In this document: positions 13,282 through 22,863 of the stretch, in pieces
Layout of the letters: the number at the start of each line of letters is the position of its first letter
Numbering within the stretch: the first letter of the stretch is position 1
Source of the DNA: Tomocerus qinae
Taxonomy: Eukaryota; Arthropoda; Collembola; Entomobryomorpha; Tomoceridae
Direction of reading: 5' to 3'
Assembly: GCA_020055645.1 (NCBI GenBank)
Contig: CM034546.1
Location: forward strand, 91,760,001-91,824,000
DNA length: 64,000 nt
Notes under the pieces: model-generated
Told to the model about the DNA's origin: nothing
Database searches by the model: none
What the model saw: the letters and a program-made list of their open reading frames with translations, nothing else
Made by a program: the position numbers and the translations under genes

Positions 13282-13351
13282 GTCTGTCTGTGGATTTTTC
13301 TTCTGGATTATGGATCTGAATGAATTCCCACTTTCCTACTTCTCCTATTTC
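13282..13351 (-). CDS. possible upstream exon of the FNDC3-like gene
   Basis: A 70-bp minus-strand stretch is bounded by a good acceptor (ATATCTGCAG) and a consensus donor (GAC followed by GTAAGT). It starts in phase 0, ends in phase 1 and reads EIGEVGKWEFIQIHNPEEKS then TDR. Its phase-1 end fits the phase-1 start of the exon at 8538, so joining them restores an open frame with a Pro at the junction. I do not know this peptide from FNDC3 proteins, so the link is an inference from splice sites, strand and phase. The intron would be 4.7 kb. Confidence 0.4.
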
Positions 13352-14089
13352 CTGCAGATATGTATTGAACAAAATCAATTTTATGTCACTAAAATTATAT
13401 TGGATGCACTTTCACCAAATGCCATTTTTCATTTCCTTGGTTTGTAATTTGATTCAAGAATAATATTAAATTATTAACTTTATTACCTATGTTGTACTCA
13501 GCTGTCAAATTCGCAGAAATTGAATCTTGGGATAGTAGGCGCACTACTGGGTAAATGTTGGGCACCTTCTTGTTTAGATTTAGTTAGATTGGAATTGGTT
13601 GTGGAAATGCATTTCTATGCAGAGGTGGGCACGTATAACCCCACCGCGGTTCCAATCCAAGAAATTGAGTTCATCGATTAATTTCACTTTTATTTAATTT
13701 AAATATTTTCCCAATGACAATAGAAGTTTCTCACAATTGGTGACCGGCAACCAAATTAACATGGATAGCTATTGAAATGACTCCAATACCTCTCTGTGTT
13801 ATCCTGGAGTAGTGAGAAACGTCTACACTGAAGTTAGTAGTAATGATTATGAACATCAATTAGACGGTCATTGCTTTATGCGTTAATCAGGAATGATTGG
13901 CAAATATAATACATCATTTTTTTTCCTTTATGATATTTTAGTAACAAGAAAATGTTTAATTTTGACATAAATGAAAAAAACTTATAATTCTGCTTTTGAA
14001 GACTACTGTTTACTACTATTTATCAGTAAAACCAAATGGCATTTCCTGGTTCATTTCATTTGGTGCTAAGTAACCTAACTAACCTAACC
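13352..14089. other. non-coding with a MITE copy at 13723-13815
   Basis: No gene seen. The segment AGAAGTTTCTCACAATTGGT followed by GACCGG, and ending in GTGAGAAACGTC near 13813, has closely related copies at 50068-50172 (inverted) and 49505-49645 in CSN2 introns, so it is a dispersed short inverted-repeat family. GTAACCTAACTAACCTAACC at 14070-14090 is one of several CCTAA-rich patches in the window. Confidence 0.6.
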
Positions 14090-14748
14090 TACTGTTCAAG
14101 TCAAAATAGAAGACCCCTGGCAATTCTGGGTAGGTTACGAGAAATGGCTAATTGTAATTCGTATTTATGAAGAAGCAAAAATTTTAGCAAACTTCTGAAC
14201 TGTGGCTTCAGAAGCTGGTACTTTAGATGAAAGATAATTGTCGCCTTGGCATTTTATTAATAAATTTTATGAAAGTTTCAGAAAACCTCGCATTATTCGT
14301 CAATGTAATTTTTGGCTCCCAGGGGGGCTAGATTTAGGCAGCGGGTTATCGTTGCCTCAATTGCCCCCGTTGCCCTGTTGCCTCCTTTGCCCCCTCCCCC
14401 GTTGCCCCTGATTCAGCCACTTAACCTTTTACTTTAATATATTGTCCCCGTTGCCTCCGGTCACTATTTCTGCCTCTTTTTTGACCTAAATTAATTAAAA
14501 ATAAACATATTATTTGCTTGTTAGGCTTTAACAATAAAACAGTTTATTTTTTATTAGGTTAGGTCAAAAAAGAGGCAAAAATAGTGACCGGAGGCAACGG
14601 GGACAATATATTAAAGTATAAGGTTAAGTGGCTGAATTAGGGGCAACGGGGTAGGGGGCAACAGGGGCAACGGGGGCAATTGAGGCAACGATAACCCGCT
14701 GCCTAAATCCAGCCCCCAGGGGTCTTCTATTTTGACTTGAACAGTAGT
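14090..14748. mobile_element. nested palindromic MITE
   Basis: Outer arms (ACTGTTCAAGTCAAAATAGA then AGACCCCTGG at the left, the inverse at 14715-14747) enclose a second, near-perfect palindrome. That inner part has arms at about 14330-14491 and 14556-14715, beginning TTTAGGCAGCGGGTTATCGT and rich in GTTGCC/GGCAAC and CCCC tracts. The left outer and inner arms are separated by about 200 bp that the right side lacks, which suggests a later insertion. A related GGCAGCGGGATACCGTTTCC sequence occurs near 61095. Confidence 0.8.
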
Positions 14749-14836
14749 ATCTAACCTAAAATAATATTCTTTTTTCGTCATTTTCAATACAAGCTTCTTG
14801 ACTTAAAATGTTTGACAGTTTGACAAACTATGATTA

Positions 14837-15191
14837 GGGACGATCCACATATGACGTCTGCCATTTTTGGCCCTTTTTTAACCCCCTCCCCCCCTTTAGT
14901 CTGCCAACGTCTGTTTTTGAACACCCCTCCCTCCCCCAATGACGTCTGCAAATGCAAAATGTAATTACACAAAATATTGCGACATTCGTTCGGTTTCGGA
15001 ATAGATGGAGTATTGTTGCAGGAAAACAATACAAGTTTTTACGCCTTAATTGAAATCAGTCACATAGTACTATGCAGACTTGCAGACGTCCTTTTCCTCT
15101 GTACCCCCTCCCCCCTCCCATCATATATCGTCTGTTTTTCCATGCCCCCTCCCCCCCCCCCAAATCGCAGACGTCATATGTGGATCGTCCC
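14837..15191. mobile_element. 355-bp MITE with TTA target duplication
   Basis: The terminal inverted repeats GGGACGATCCACATATGACG then TCTGC (left) and its inverse (right) flank pyrimidine-rich internal sequence with further copies of the GACGTCTGC motif. The direct repeat TTA lies on both sides (14834-14836 and 15192-15194). A 3-bp TWA duplication with G-rich ends fits the PIF/Harbinger superfamily; the assignment is inferred from this alone. Confidence 0.75.
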
Positions 15192-15756
15192 TTAGCAGAG
15201 CCTATGCCCATCATTGATATCAAAACAAACTCAGAATGGCGCAAGATACATACCGGCGGCGCATTTCGTTTATGACGTAATGCGGAACAAATACGTCATC
15301 GTTTGATAGTTCATTTTTATAGTATGTAAACCAAAGAACGTAACAGCAGGAGCAAAACTAAACGAACGAACTTCATTTCCCGTCCACCTACAGATATTTG
15401 GACGGTAGACACCACCAGTTGGCAGTTTGGAACGGTATTTAATCGGATTCGGAGTTTTGGAGTCTGTCTGTGCAGTTTGCGTGGAGCAAGAGTATGTCCA
15501 GCTGCTACTACTGCTGTGGAGATGCAGAAATCAAAGATATAATCATATAAAACTGTCTCTTCGAGGCTCATGCAATGTAATATGCATACCCTTTCATTTT
15601 GAACATCTTTTTTACTCAGTTCATTCAGCCAGTCAACCAGCCAGCACTGCTTGCAGACTTGCAACACAGAAATATTATTATATGAGTACATATTATGTAT
15701 TAATATATGTAACACCCAAATCATATATTTTATATTCGGATATTCTGCAAATCATA
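15192..15756. other. non-coding flank, no gene seen
   Basis: Sequence between the TTA-duplicated MITE and the left end of the large EnSpm-like element. Open frames of 117-135 codons overlap on opposite strands here, but neither shows a domain or splice-supported extension. It ends with the dinucleotide TA that also follows the right end of the element. Confidence 0.4.
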
Positions 15757-16440
15757 CACACTAAGAAATATATGTACTAGATGCAGTAAAATATTATACT
15801 AAATCAAGTACTTCAGTAATCGACCCTAGAATTAAGTAAACTTGTACTTAGAGCTATAAGTAATTTTATTTACTTTTAATATTGTAAAAAGACCATCCTT
15901 GTTGCAGTAAAGCGATGTTCTAAGTACGAAGTAAAATTTACTGCGGTTATAGTAATATGGTTTACTCTGGTAAACGTAAGCGACGCTACTCTAAATACAG
16001 TAAAAAAGTTACTCTAACTAGTGTATTTTAATTTACTTCATTTAGTGCAAAAAATACTAATTCAATTCCAATTTTTGCCAGTAATATGGATAATTTAATT
16101 ACTTATGTAATAATGTATGCAATACTAAATATTATATGCTAATATGCTAATTTTTATAAAAATAAGACAAACTCCAATATAAGGCAATGAGTATGTTTTA
16201 ATTTATTTTATTCAGTAAAACAAAACAATTGCATTGAAAAAATAAAATGTTAAAATTGTAGTATTTTCTTTTTTTAAAGTACAGTTAATCACTGAGCTCA
16301 AAAAACAAAATAAGCTTTTAAATACTTAAAACTATAACTTAAAAACTTAAATAACTATATAACTCATGAAGTAATGCAATCTGCACCTTAAACATTATGA
16401 CCGCAGCTTGGATATAAACAACCGATGCAGGATGTGCCGT

Positions 16441-17110
16441 AAACATGAAGATGGCTAGTGGAGGCTGCACTGTACACATGAACATGGCTAGTGGAGGCTG
16501 CACTTTACACATGAACATGGCTAGTGGAGGCTGCACCGTACACATGAACATGGCTAGTGGAGGCTGCACCGTACACATGAACATGGCTAGTGGAGGCTGC
16601 ACCGTACACATGAACATGGCTAGTGGAGGCTGCACCGTACACATGAACATGGCTAGTGGAGGCTGCACTGTAATACATGAACATGGCTAGTGGAGGCTAC
16701 ACAGTTATACATGAACATGGCTAGTGGAAGCTGCACCGTACACATGAACATGGCTAGTGGAGGCTGCACCGTACACATGAACATGGCTAGTGGAGGCTGC
16801 ACCGTACACATGAACATGGCTAGTGGAGGCTGCACCGTACACATGAACATGGCTAGTGGAGGCTGCACCGTACACATGAACATGGCTAGTGGAGGCTGCA
16901 CCGTACACATGAACATGGCTAGTGGAGGCTGCACTGTAATACATGAACATGGCTAGTGGAGGCTACACAGTTATACATGAACATGGCTAGTGGAAGCTGC
17001 ACCGTACACAGGAACATGGCTAGTGGAGGCTGCACCTTACATATTAAGATAACGAATGCAGGCTGCACCTTACATATGAATATAACGAATGCAGGCTGCA
17101 CCTTACAAGT
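16441..17110. repeat. 33-bp subterminal array, about 20 units (left end)
   Basis: Units of 33 bp contain ATGAACATGGCTAGTGGAGG followed by CTGCACCGTACAC. Two stretches carrying the same variants (GGCTACACAGTTATAC) near 16695 and 16959 are 264 bp, or eight units, apart, showing a higher-order duplication. The last units (from about 17036) diverge to an ATAACGAATGCAGGCTGCAC form. Because 33 is divisible by three, the array is open in several frames on both strands; these are not genes. The core reads GGTGCAGCC on the minus strand, opposite to the right-end array. Confidence 0.95.
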
Positions 17111-17316
17111 TAAGATAACACACGTTGTTGTTGTATTCTATAGTAAACATCTTCGATATATTATTAATTATTGTAACCTAAACTATCATAACATAGATTT
17201 TATTGAAACCATTAATTAAAAACAAAGACCAGGGAATTAATTCTATTCATGATAATTATGTATGTTGCATTAAAGCCATTGTATTAATTTCAATTGAACG
17301 TGTTAGTTATTCTCCT

Positions 17317-20300
17317 TTAAGTTGATCGCCACAAAATTTGTCCAATCAATGCTTGAACAGCCGGGGATACCTTATCTTGATTTTTGTTAGTCCGTCGACA
17401 CACTCCAAAATGTATAAATTGCCAGTGTTGCACTGATTCAGCAGGAAAGTCAATACCTAACACAATGTAGGTTTTATAACAAGTGTCTAAAGCGTTTAAA
17501 AATGAGTTTTGGCAAGGGATAGCATATTTATCTACAATAACAAAATACTGGTCAAAATTAAGTAGCATTGAATTTCCAAGAGCAACGACAAACGGAGTCT
17601 GAAGATTATTTGCAGCCAAGATTTCCTTGATGTTTGTATTGGACTGTAATTAAATTCAGACAAGCATTATTTGACAGTTAAATTTATTTTGGATTAAGTT
17701 GTAAACAAACATTTATTACCGGCTTAAATTGAATCATTGTTTTACTTCAATCCCAGTTGGTCACTTTGACTGTTTCCTTTATGAACCCGTCTTCAAATCT
17801 TTTTGGCTTCTTCTTCATTCGCTTTTGCTGGGTATCTGTTTCAAGTGTCTCATTGTTCATAATGCTTGCACGCTGTTTACGGCCACATAAAGGAAGCAAA
17901 TGAGGTAGCAGCATAAATCCGATCAAACATACGTCATCTAAAAATAAATTTTGTAGAAACAATGTCAAATTAAGCTAAAAAATACTCTTTGAAAAAAGTT
18001 TAACTTGCAAGTTATTGGTATATATTTAAAGTCTAGTTGCATAACAAATTCAAATTCTATGAGATTATAATATTCTAACAAAAATACAGCTTACTAGACA
18101 TGCAACTACAATAAAAATACAGCTTACAGGACATGGCAATACAATTAAAGTGCAGCCTGCAAAGTTTGTCAGCATAGCAAAAGTGCAGACTGCGTGGGAT
18201 GCCAGTATACCACAAGTGCAGCCTGCAAGCATGTCATTCTAATAAAAGTGCAGCCTGCAAGGATGTCATTCTAATAAAAGTGCAGCCTGCAAGCATGTCA
18301 TTTTAATAAAAGTGCATCCTCCAAAGCATGGCAGTATAGTTTAAACGTAGCTTGTAAAGCATGGAAGTGTACTAAAAGTGCAGACTGTAGACTCCGTTTG
18401 AAGACTGAGTGCAGAGTGCAGACTCCCGCTCAGTAATCTATTAGTACAGCTACCTGCGAACTACCCTTTGGTTCCCGCTCAAGTTCAATTATTCAAAAGC
18501 TGATCAAAAATTTAGTTACACGAAGAGGCTTGCTGAAGAAGTAAGAATTAATTAAATTTAGATTTGTTATGATCACCATATCTTTGTCGATACATCATAT
18601 ACAACGCTTTTTAAGTATTAGTTAACAATTTTGTGAATAATTAAAATTAGGTGTTAGATGATCAAAAATACAGAGCTATATAAAAATGTCAGACGGATTT
18701 CCACCAAACATGTTTTCTAACGACGGATGCCCTAACATAACCCTGGCTCTAGTAAGTTTTTAAATTACATATATTTTACTACTGCTTCATATCTTTAAAA
18801 CATGTTGTTGTTGCAATTTAAAAAACATTGATTTTCTAATAGGATAGTATGCTAATATTGAAAACAATGGTGGAACAGCAAGATGATAACACGGACGCAA
18901 AGCTATTTGTCAGCAAAGGTATATATATTTAAACTGTAAATAAACTATTCAACTTGGCATTTAAGCATTTAAAATCAATTCTGTTTTTTTGCAATTTAGC
19001 TTCAAAAATCCAAAATAAAATGAAAAGAGTGACCTTATCAGATTTTAAATCTTTGGGATTTGTCGCCAAAGGTGCTTTTGGGAGTGTAATTAAAGTATAA
19101 AATAAATAAATAATCAATAAATAATATAATAATGTCTAATATTAAATGAATGCTAAAAAAAGCTATTTTAAAATTTTAGGCCGTATTTTCAAGGACAAAT
19201 GAGGTTTTAGCCTTGAAAAAGATACAAAAATTCTCAATTTCTTCAGTTAAGATGCTGTTTAAAGAAAAAGAGTTTTTACTACGATTATCAGATGACTGGA
19301 CACCGTCTTTGCATTCCTGTATTGAAAGCAAATCCAATGTTTACTTGGCGATGGAATACTTTAAATGTAAGTAACGCTAACAAAAAAACTGGATCATCTT
19401 GATTTATAGGTTGATATGTAAACATTACTGCAATGGAACATTTAACTCTTTCAGACGGATCGTTAGCAAGTTATAAAAGCAGTTTGCCCAAATCAGTTGC
19501 TGTAATTTACTTTGTCGAAGTAGGACTGGCTATTGAATATCTACACAAAAACGACATTGTTCACAGAGACATAAAGGCTCTAAATATATTAATTGATAAT
19601 CAATGCCATATCAAAATTGCTGACTTTGGAAGAGCTGAATACTTGAAAAAGGTTAATAATTATTAGAATTCATGAATTATTTGATTACAAAACTACTGAA
19701 GGGTTAAATATATAAACTATTAATGTTCTAATGACAGAATGACGTCAAGTTTCAAAAGTGTTGCGGAACTCCAGGTTACAATGCTCCAGAAGCAACCATC
19801 GCGCCCTATATTTGGTCTCAAGAATCCGATAACTGGTCATATGGAGTCATATTCTACGAGATTTTTCATCCTTATAATCAAACACTGTTATCAATGGCCA
19901 TTGATACTACTGACAAAGAGATTCAGGAGAAGACTACATCTAAGGAATTCATCACTAGCAGACTAGACAGAATCCCAGATGAAGATCAAAAGAAATGTCT
20001 TACAATGTTATTACAACAGCAATCTAAAGACCGAAAAGAAATTTCTTCAATTTTGACATACGTGGACATTTTGAAGCCGTATGGTCTGATGCTTGAATCC
20101 ATTAAACAAGGTAATTTTTATTAAACTTAAATGACTTCTATTCCTATCTGAATTTCTAAAAGTTGTTTTATTCTTTTATTGTTTTATTCTTTAGTTGATT
20201 TATCAAAAAAACTCAAGTACTTGCCAGAAAGAGCTGCTCTATTAAATTCTGCTCCATTATCAATCAAGCACTCATACGATGCAAGCTTAAGGAGTCAACT

Positions 20301-22799
20301 ACGAAATTATGCGTGCTTTGCCGGTTTCTATTATTACAAGGAAGATGTTGTTTTTCAGCATTGTAACAAAAGGTACTAAACAGCTTATAGAAAATTTAAT
20401 ATTCACAAAATAGCACTTCTAATGTCAATACATGTCAATGTAATGTAATGCAATGTAATAATGTCAATGTAATGTAATAATGTCAATACTATTTTAGAAG
20501 CTGATTTGAAAGCAAAACTAGCTGCTGCGGAATCCAACTTGGAAAATATGACCCTTAAGTTTCATAATTCTGAAGCTTTATGTAGAGAGCAAAAAGTTAC
20601 GATTGAAAGGTTAGAAGCTGAAAATATGCACGTTCGTCAAATTCCTAACAAGAGAAAGGAGTCGTCAGAGTCCACCAATTTCGAAGTAGAGGAAGATGTT
20701 CAAAGGAATGATGAAACTAATATTCCAAAGAGAGGTAATCTTTGTTCAAACCAATTAAATAATGATTCACTTCGTAAATTAAGGTAATTAACACAAAATA
20801 CCTACATTTTAGGCTTTCAATGCGGCTTGTGTCGAAAAATCTACAAACATAGACAATCGTTGGCACAACACCAAAAGACGGGTCATGCAAGGAGAAGGTC
20901 CGAAGATTCAAATGCTCGTTCAAAAAATGCGGAAAGAGTTACATGAAGAGTAGTAGTTTAAAGATTCACATGAATCTTCACCAAAAGCTGAAGCCTTATG
21001 CTTGTCATGACTGTAGTTCAAAATATCATCATCCAGAGTTATTGAAAAAGCATATCCGGAAAATGCACAGCCAATAATTCTATATAATGTTCTTCGAATA
21101 CTTTCATTCCAATTTCTTAGTTCAATGTAATGTATATATATATTAAGTTTGGTAATATACGACGGCCACTTACGTGTAACGATTTACGTGTGTTATTGTA
21201 ATCAACTATTAATTATTTTTTGTTATTACTACAAGCTGTTGGATTGTTTAGACTACTTTTGAATAAAATTAATTCCTTACCGATTGTGAGTAGGTTTCTT
21301 GGCTTATGTATATTTAGCAGTTGGAAAAAAGTTGAGAGTTTCAGCATATTCAAGTAATGTTTGAGCTACTTTTGGCCAGGATGTGTAGATAATCATAGAT
21401 TTAGCTGGATGCCGAGTTGCGAAGTCTTGTTGTATCTAAGTATAATTTTAGTTTATTTCAAGTATTAGTTTCACTGTACTTGTATTAGGTATTTTCATTT
21501 ATGACTTACCATTCCAACTGTATCAAATAGACGTGGGATAATCGATGCGGTTTCAGAAAGAGATTTAGAGCGAATAATTGTGCGTCTTTCGAACACAGTT
21601 TCTTTCATTACAGAACAAACTGATGGGCCAAAATTTTCTTTAAGAAATAGCAATTTTTCTTCCGCCAATACATTATTGTCATCTAGATAACAAAAGAACA
21701 AATGTAAATAAGCATCAATAAGCAAATAAGAAGACTGCACACTGTAGTACGAATGCTTAAGAGCAGTCTACAGATAGTAGTAATAGTACTAAGGTGCAGA
21801 TTGCAAGGTGTTGTAATACTAAGGTGCAGACTGCAAGGTGTAGTAACAACACTAAGGTGCAGACTGCAAGTTGTAGTAACAATACTAGGGTGCAGACTGC
21901 AAGGTGTACTAACAACACTGAGGTGCAGACTGCAAGGTGTACTAACAACACTGAGGTGCAGACTGCAAGGTGTAGTATAAATACTAAGGTGCAGACTGCA
22001 AGGTGTAGTAAAAATACTAAGGTGCAGACTGCAAGGTGTAGTAACAACACTTAATGCACCACAATAAATGAAAAATGATTTCTAACTATTTTCTTCAGAT
22101 TCCCAACCGTCCTCCTCGATAACAACTTCCCCTCATTTTCGTTTCGGAACAGTTTTCGTTTTTTGCAACCGTGCTTTCCGTTGTGACTTTAATCTTTCTT
22201 CCAGAAACCCCGTAGCGTATGGTAGACCGGATTTGTAGAAATACCACATTTGCCATCCATTTCCTTCTGACATCGGGTCACCCAAAAGTGGATATACAGC
22301 TACTAAATCTTTTGCCAGTATTGACAATGCTTCCTTTGAAGGACTACACATGCACAATTAAATCCGTTAAAATTAAATTATACGTTTTAAATAAAATAAT
22401 AAGAAATTCAACTTACTACAATCCTAATGTATCGAAAACAGAGTCAATTAGTACCCCAGTAATTTTTTGACGATCATTTCGATGGATAAATGTTTCAGTC
22501 GTAATTTTCTTTAAGACAATTTCCTGTGTTTTGGGATTGTTGCAAAGTATTTCTACTAAGTTCTATGCCACAAATAAATAAAACTAGTAAAATGGCTAAA
22601 AAAATTCTATAAATTTTAAATGTAAAACTTAAAATTTAAAACTACTTACAAATCCGTATATCGGGTTACGGGGTGAATATGTGTTGACTTCAGTAGGAAT
22701 AATCTGCACAGCGTTATTTGTTTCCTGAACATTATGCTCTTGCTCATCTCTATTTTCGAATACAATTTCAAATGGCGGCATTTCATCAACGACGGGATC
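17317..22799 (-). CDS. EnSpm second gene (SAMD3-like/helper type), multi-exon
   Basis: Exons inferred on the minus strand: 22799-22650, 22562-22417, 22343-22087, 21682-21510, 21435 to about 21307, then 17937-17747 and 17643-17317. The first five join in phase at good splice sites. Recognisable blocks are KEALSILAKDLVAVYPLLGD, GLPYATGFLEERLKSQRKAR, KLLFLKENFGPSVCSVMKET, IIPRLFDTVGM, GFMLLPHLLPL and TPFVVALGN with HWQFIHFGV. This order matches the uncharacterised second protein encoded by many animal EnSpm elements and resembling vertebrate SAMD3-type proteins; function unknown. Oddities: an in-frame TGA follows VPKRK in exon three (near 22133), and the link from exon five to the last two exons is not clean (the only good phase match uses a weak donor after FIKET). 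A tandem array sits in the intron at 21.8-22.05 kb, and the kinase gene lies within the 3.4-kb gap on the other strand. Confidence 0.6.
18085..18400. repeat. 32-33-bp GTGCAGCCTGCA array upstream of the kinase gene
   Basis: About nine units such as AGTGCAGCCTGCAAGCATGT followed by CATTCTAATAAA. The outer units are degenerate (TACAGCTTACAGGACATGG). The array ends about 285 bp before the kinase start codon and lies between the 3-prime exons of the second transposon gene and the kinase gene. The core is the same as in the other three arrays of the element, so the same DNA-binding protein could recognise all four. Confidence 0.9.
18686..21077 (+). CDS. protein kinase - helix - C2H2 zinc-finger protein (transposon cargo)
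   Basis: Spliced plus-strand gene with exons 18686-18751, 18843-18918, 19000-19094, 19180-19366, 19455-19651, 19738-20110, 20195 to about 20372, 20498-20734 and 20813 onward. The first six junctions keep frame at consensus sites. Kinase landmarks are all present: Gly loop GAFGSV at residues 72-77, Lys92, Glu108, HRDIKALN with Asp180 and Asn185, DFG 198-200, and GTPGYNAPE at 217-225. HRDIK points to Ser/Thr specificity; the group is not assignable by eye. Exon eight is Glu/Lys-rich and likely helical (LKAKLAAAESNLENM). The last exon has CGLCRKIYKHRQSLAQH with a second His after QKTG. Two more C2H2 fingers (FKCSFKKCGKSY, YACHDCSSKYHHPELLKKH) follow in a frame shifted by one base, so the first frame stops at 20946 and the second at 21077. 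The exon 7-8 join is also unresolved. No known animal kinase with this order comes to mind. Confidence 0.7.
21780..22055. repeat. 33-bp GTGCAGACTGCA array inside an intron
   Basis: Eight units of AAGGTGCAGACTGCAAGGTG followed by TAGTAACAACACT. The array occupies the intron between the third (ends 22087) and fourth (starts 21682) exons of the second transposon gene. Its core is shared with the other three arrays. Frames open through it are repeat artefacts. Confidence 0.95.
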
Positions 22800-22863
22800 C
22801 TAAAATATTTTATTTTGCATCACAAAACTTTTTAGAGGAAAAGTGACATAAATATCACTATTT

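Noticed and set aside
15317-15780. 117- and 135-codon frames on opposite strands
   Set aside because: Overlap each other, low-complexity, no conserved motif; base composition like the flank.
16339-17219. Open frames on both strands through the array (MFMCTVQPPLA, NMASGGCTVH repeats)
   Set aside because: The 33-bp unit is divisible by three and lacks stops, so frames open automatically on both strands. No flanking coding signal.
21753-22054. Repetitive open frames (CRLQGVV, VQTARCSNNT, HLAVCTLV)
   Set aside because: Same reason: 33-bp array inside an intron of the second transposon gene.
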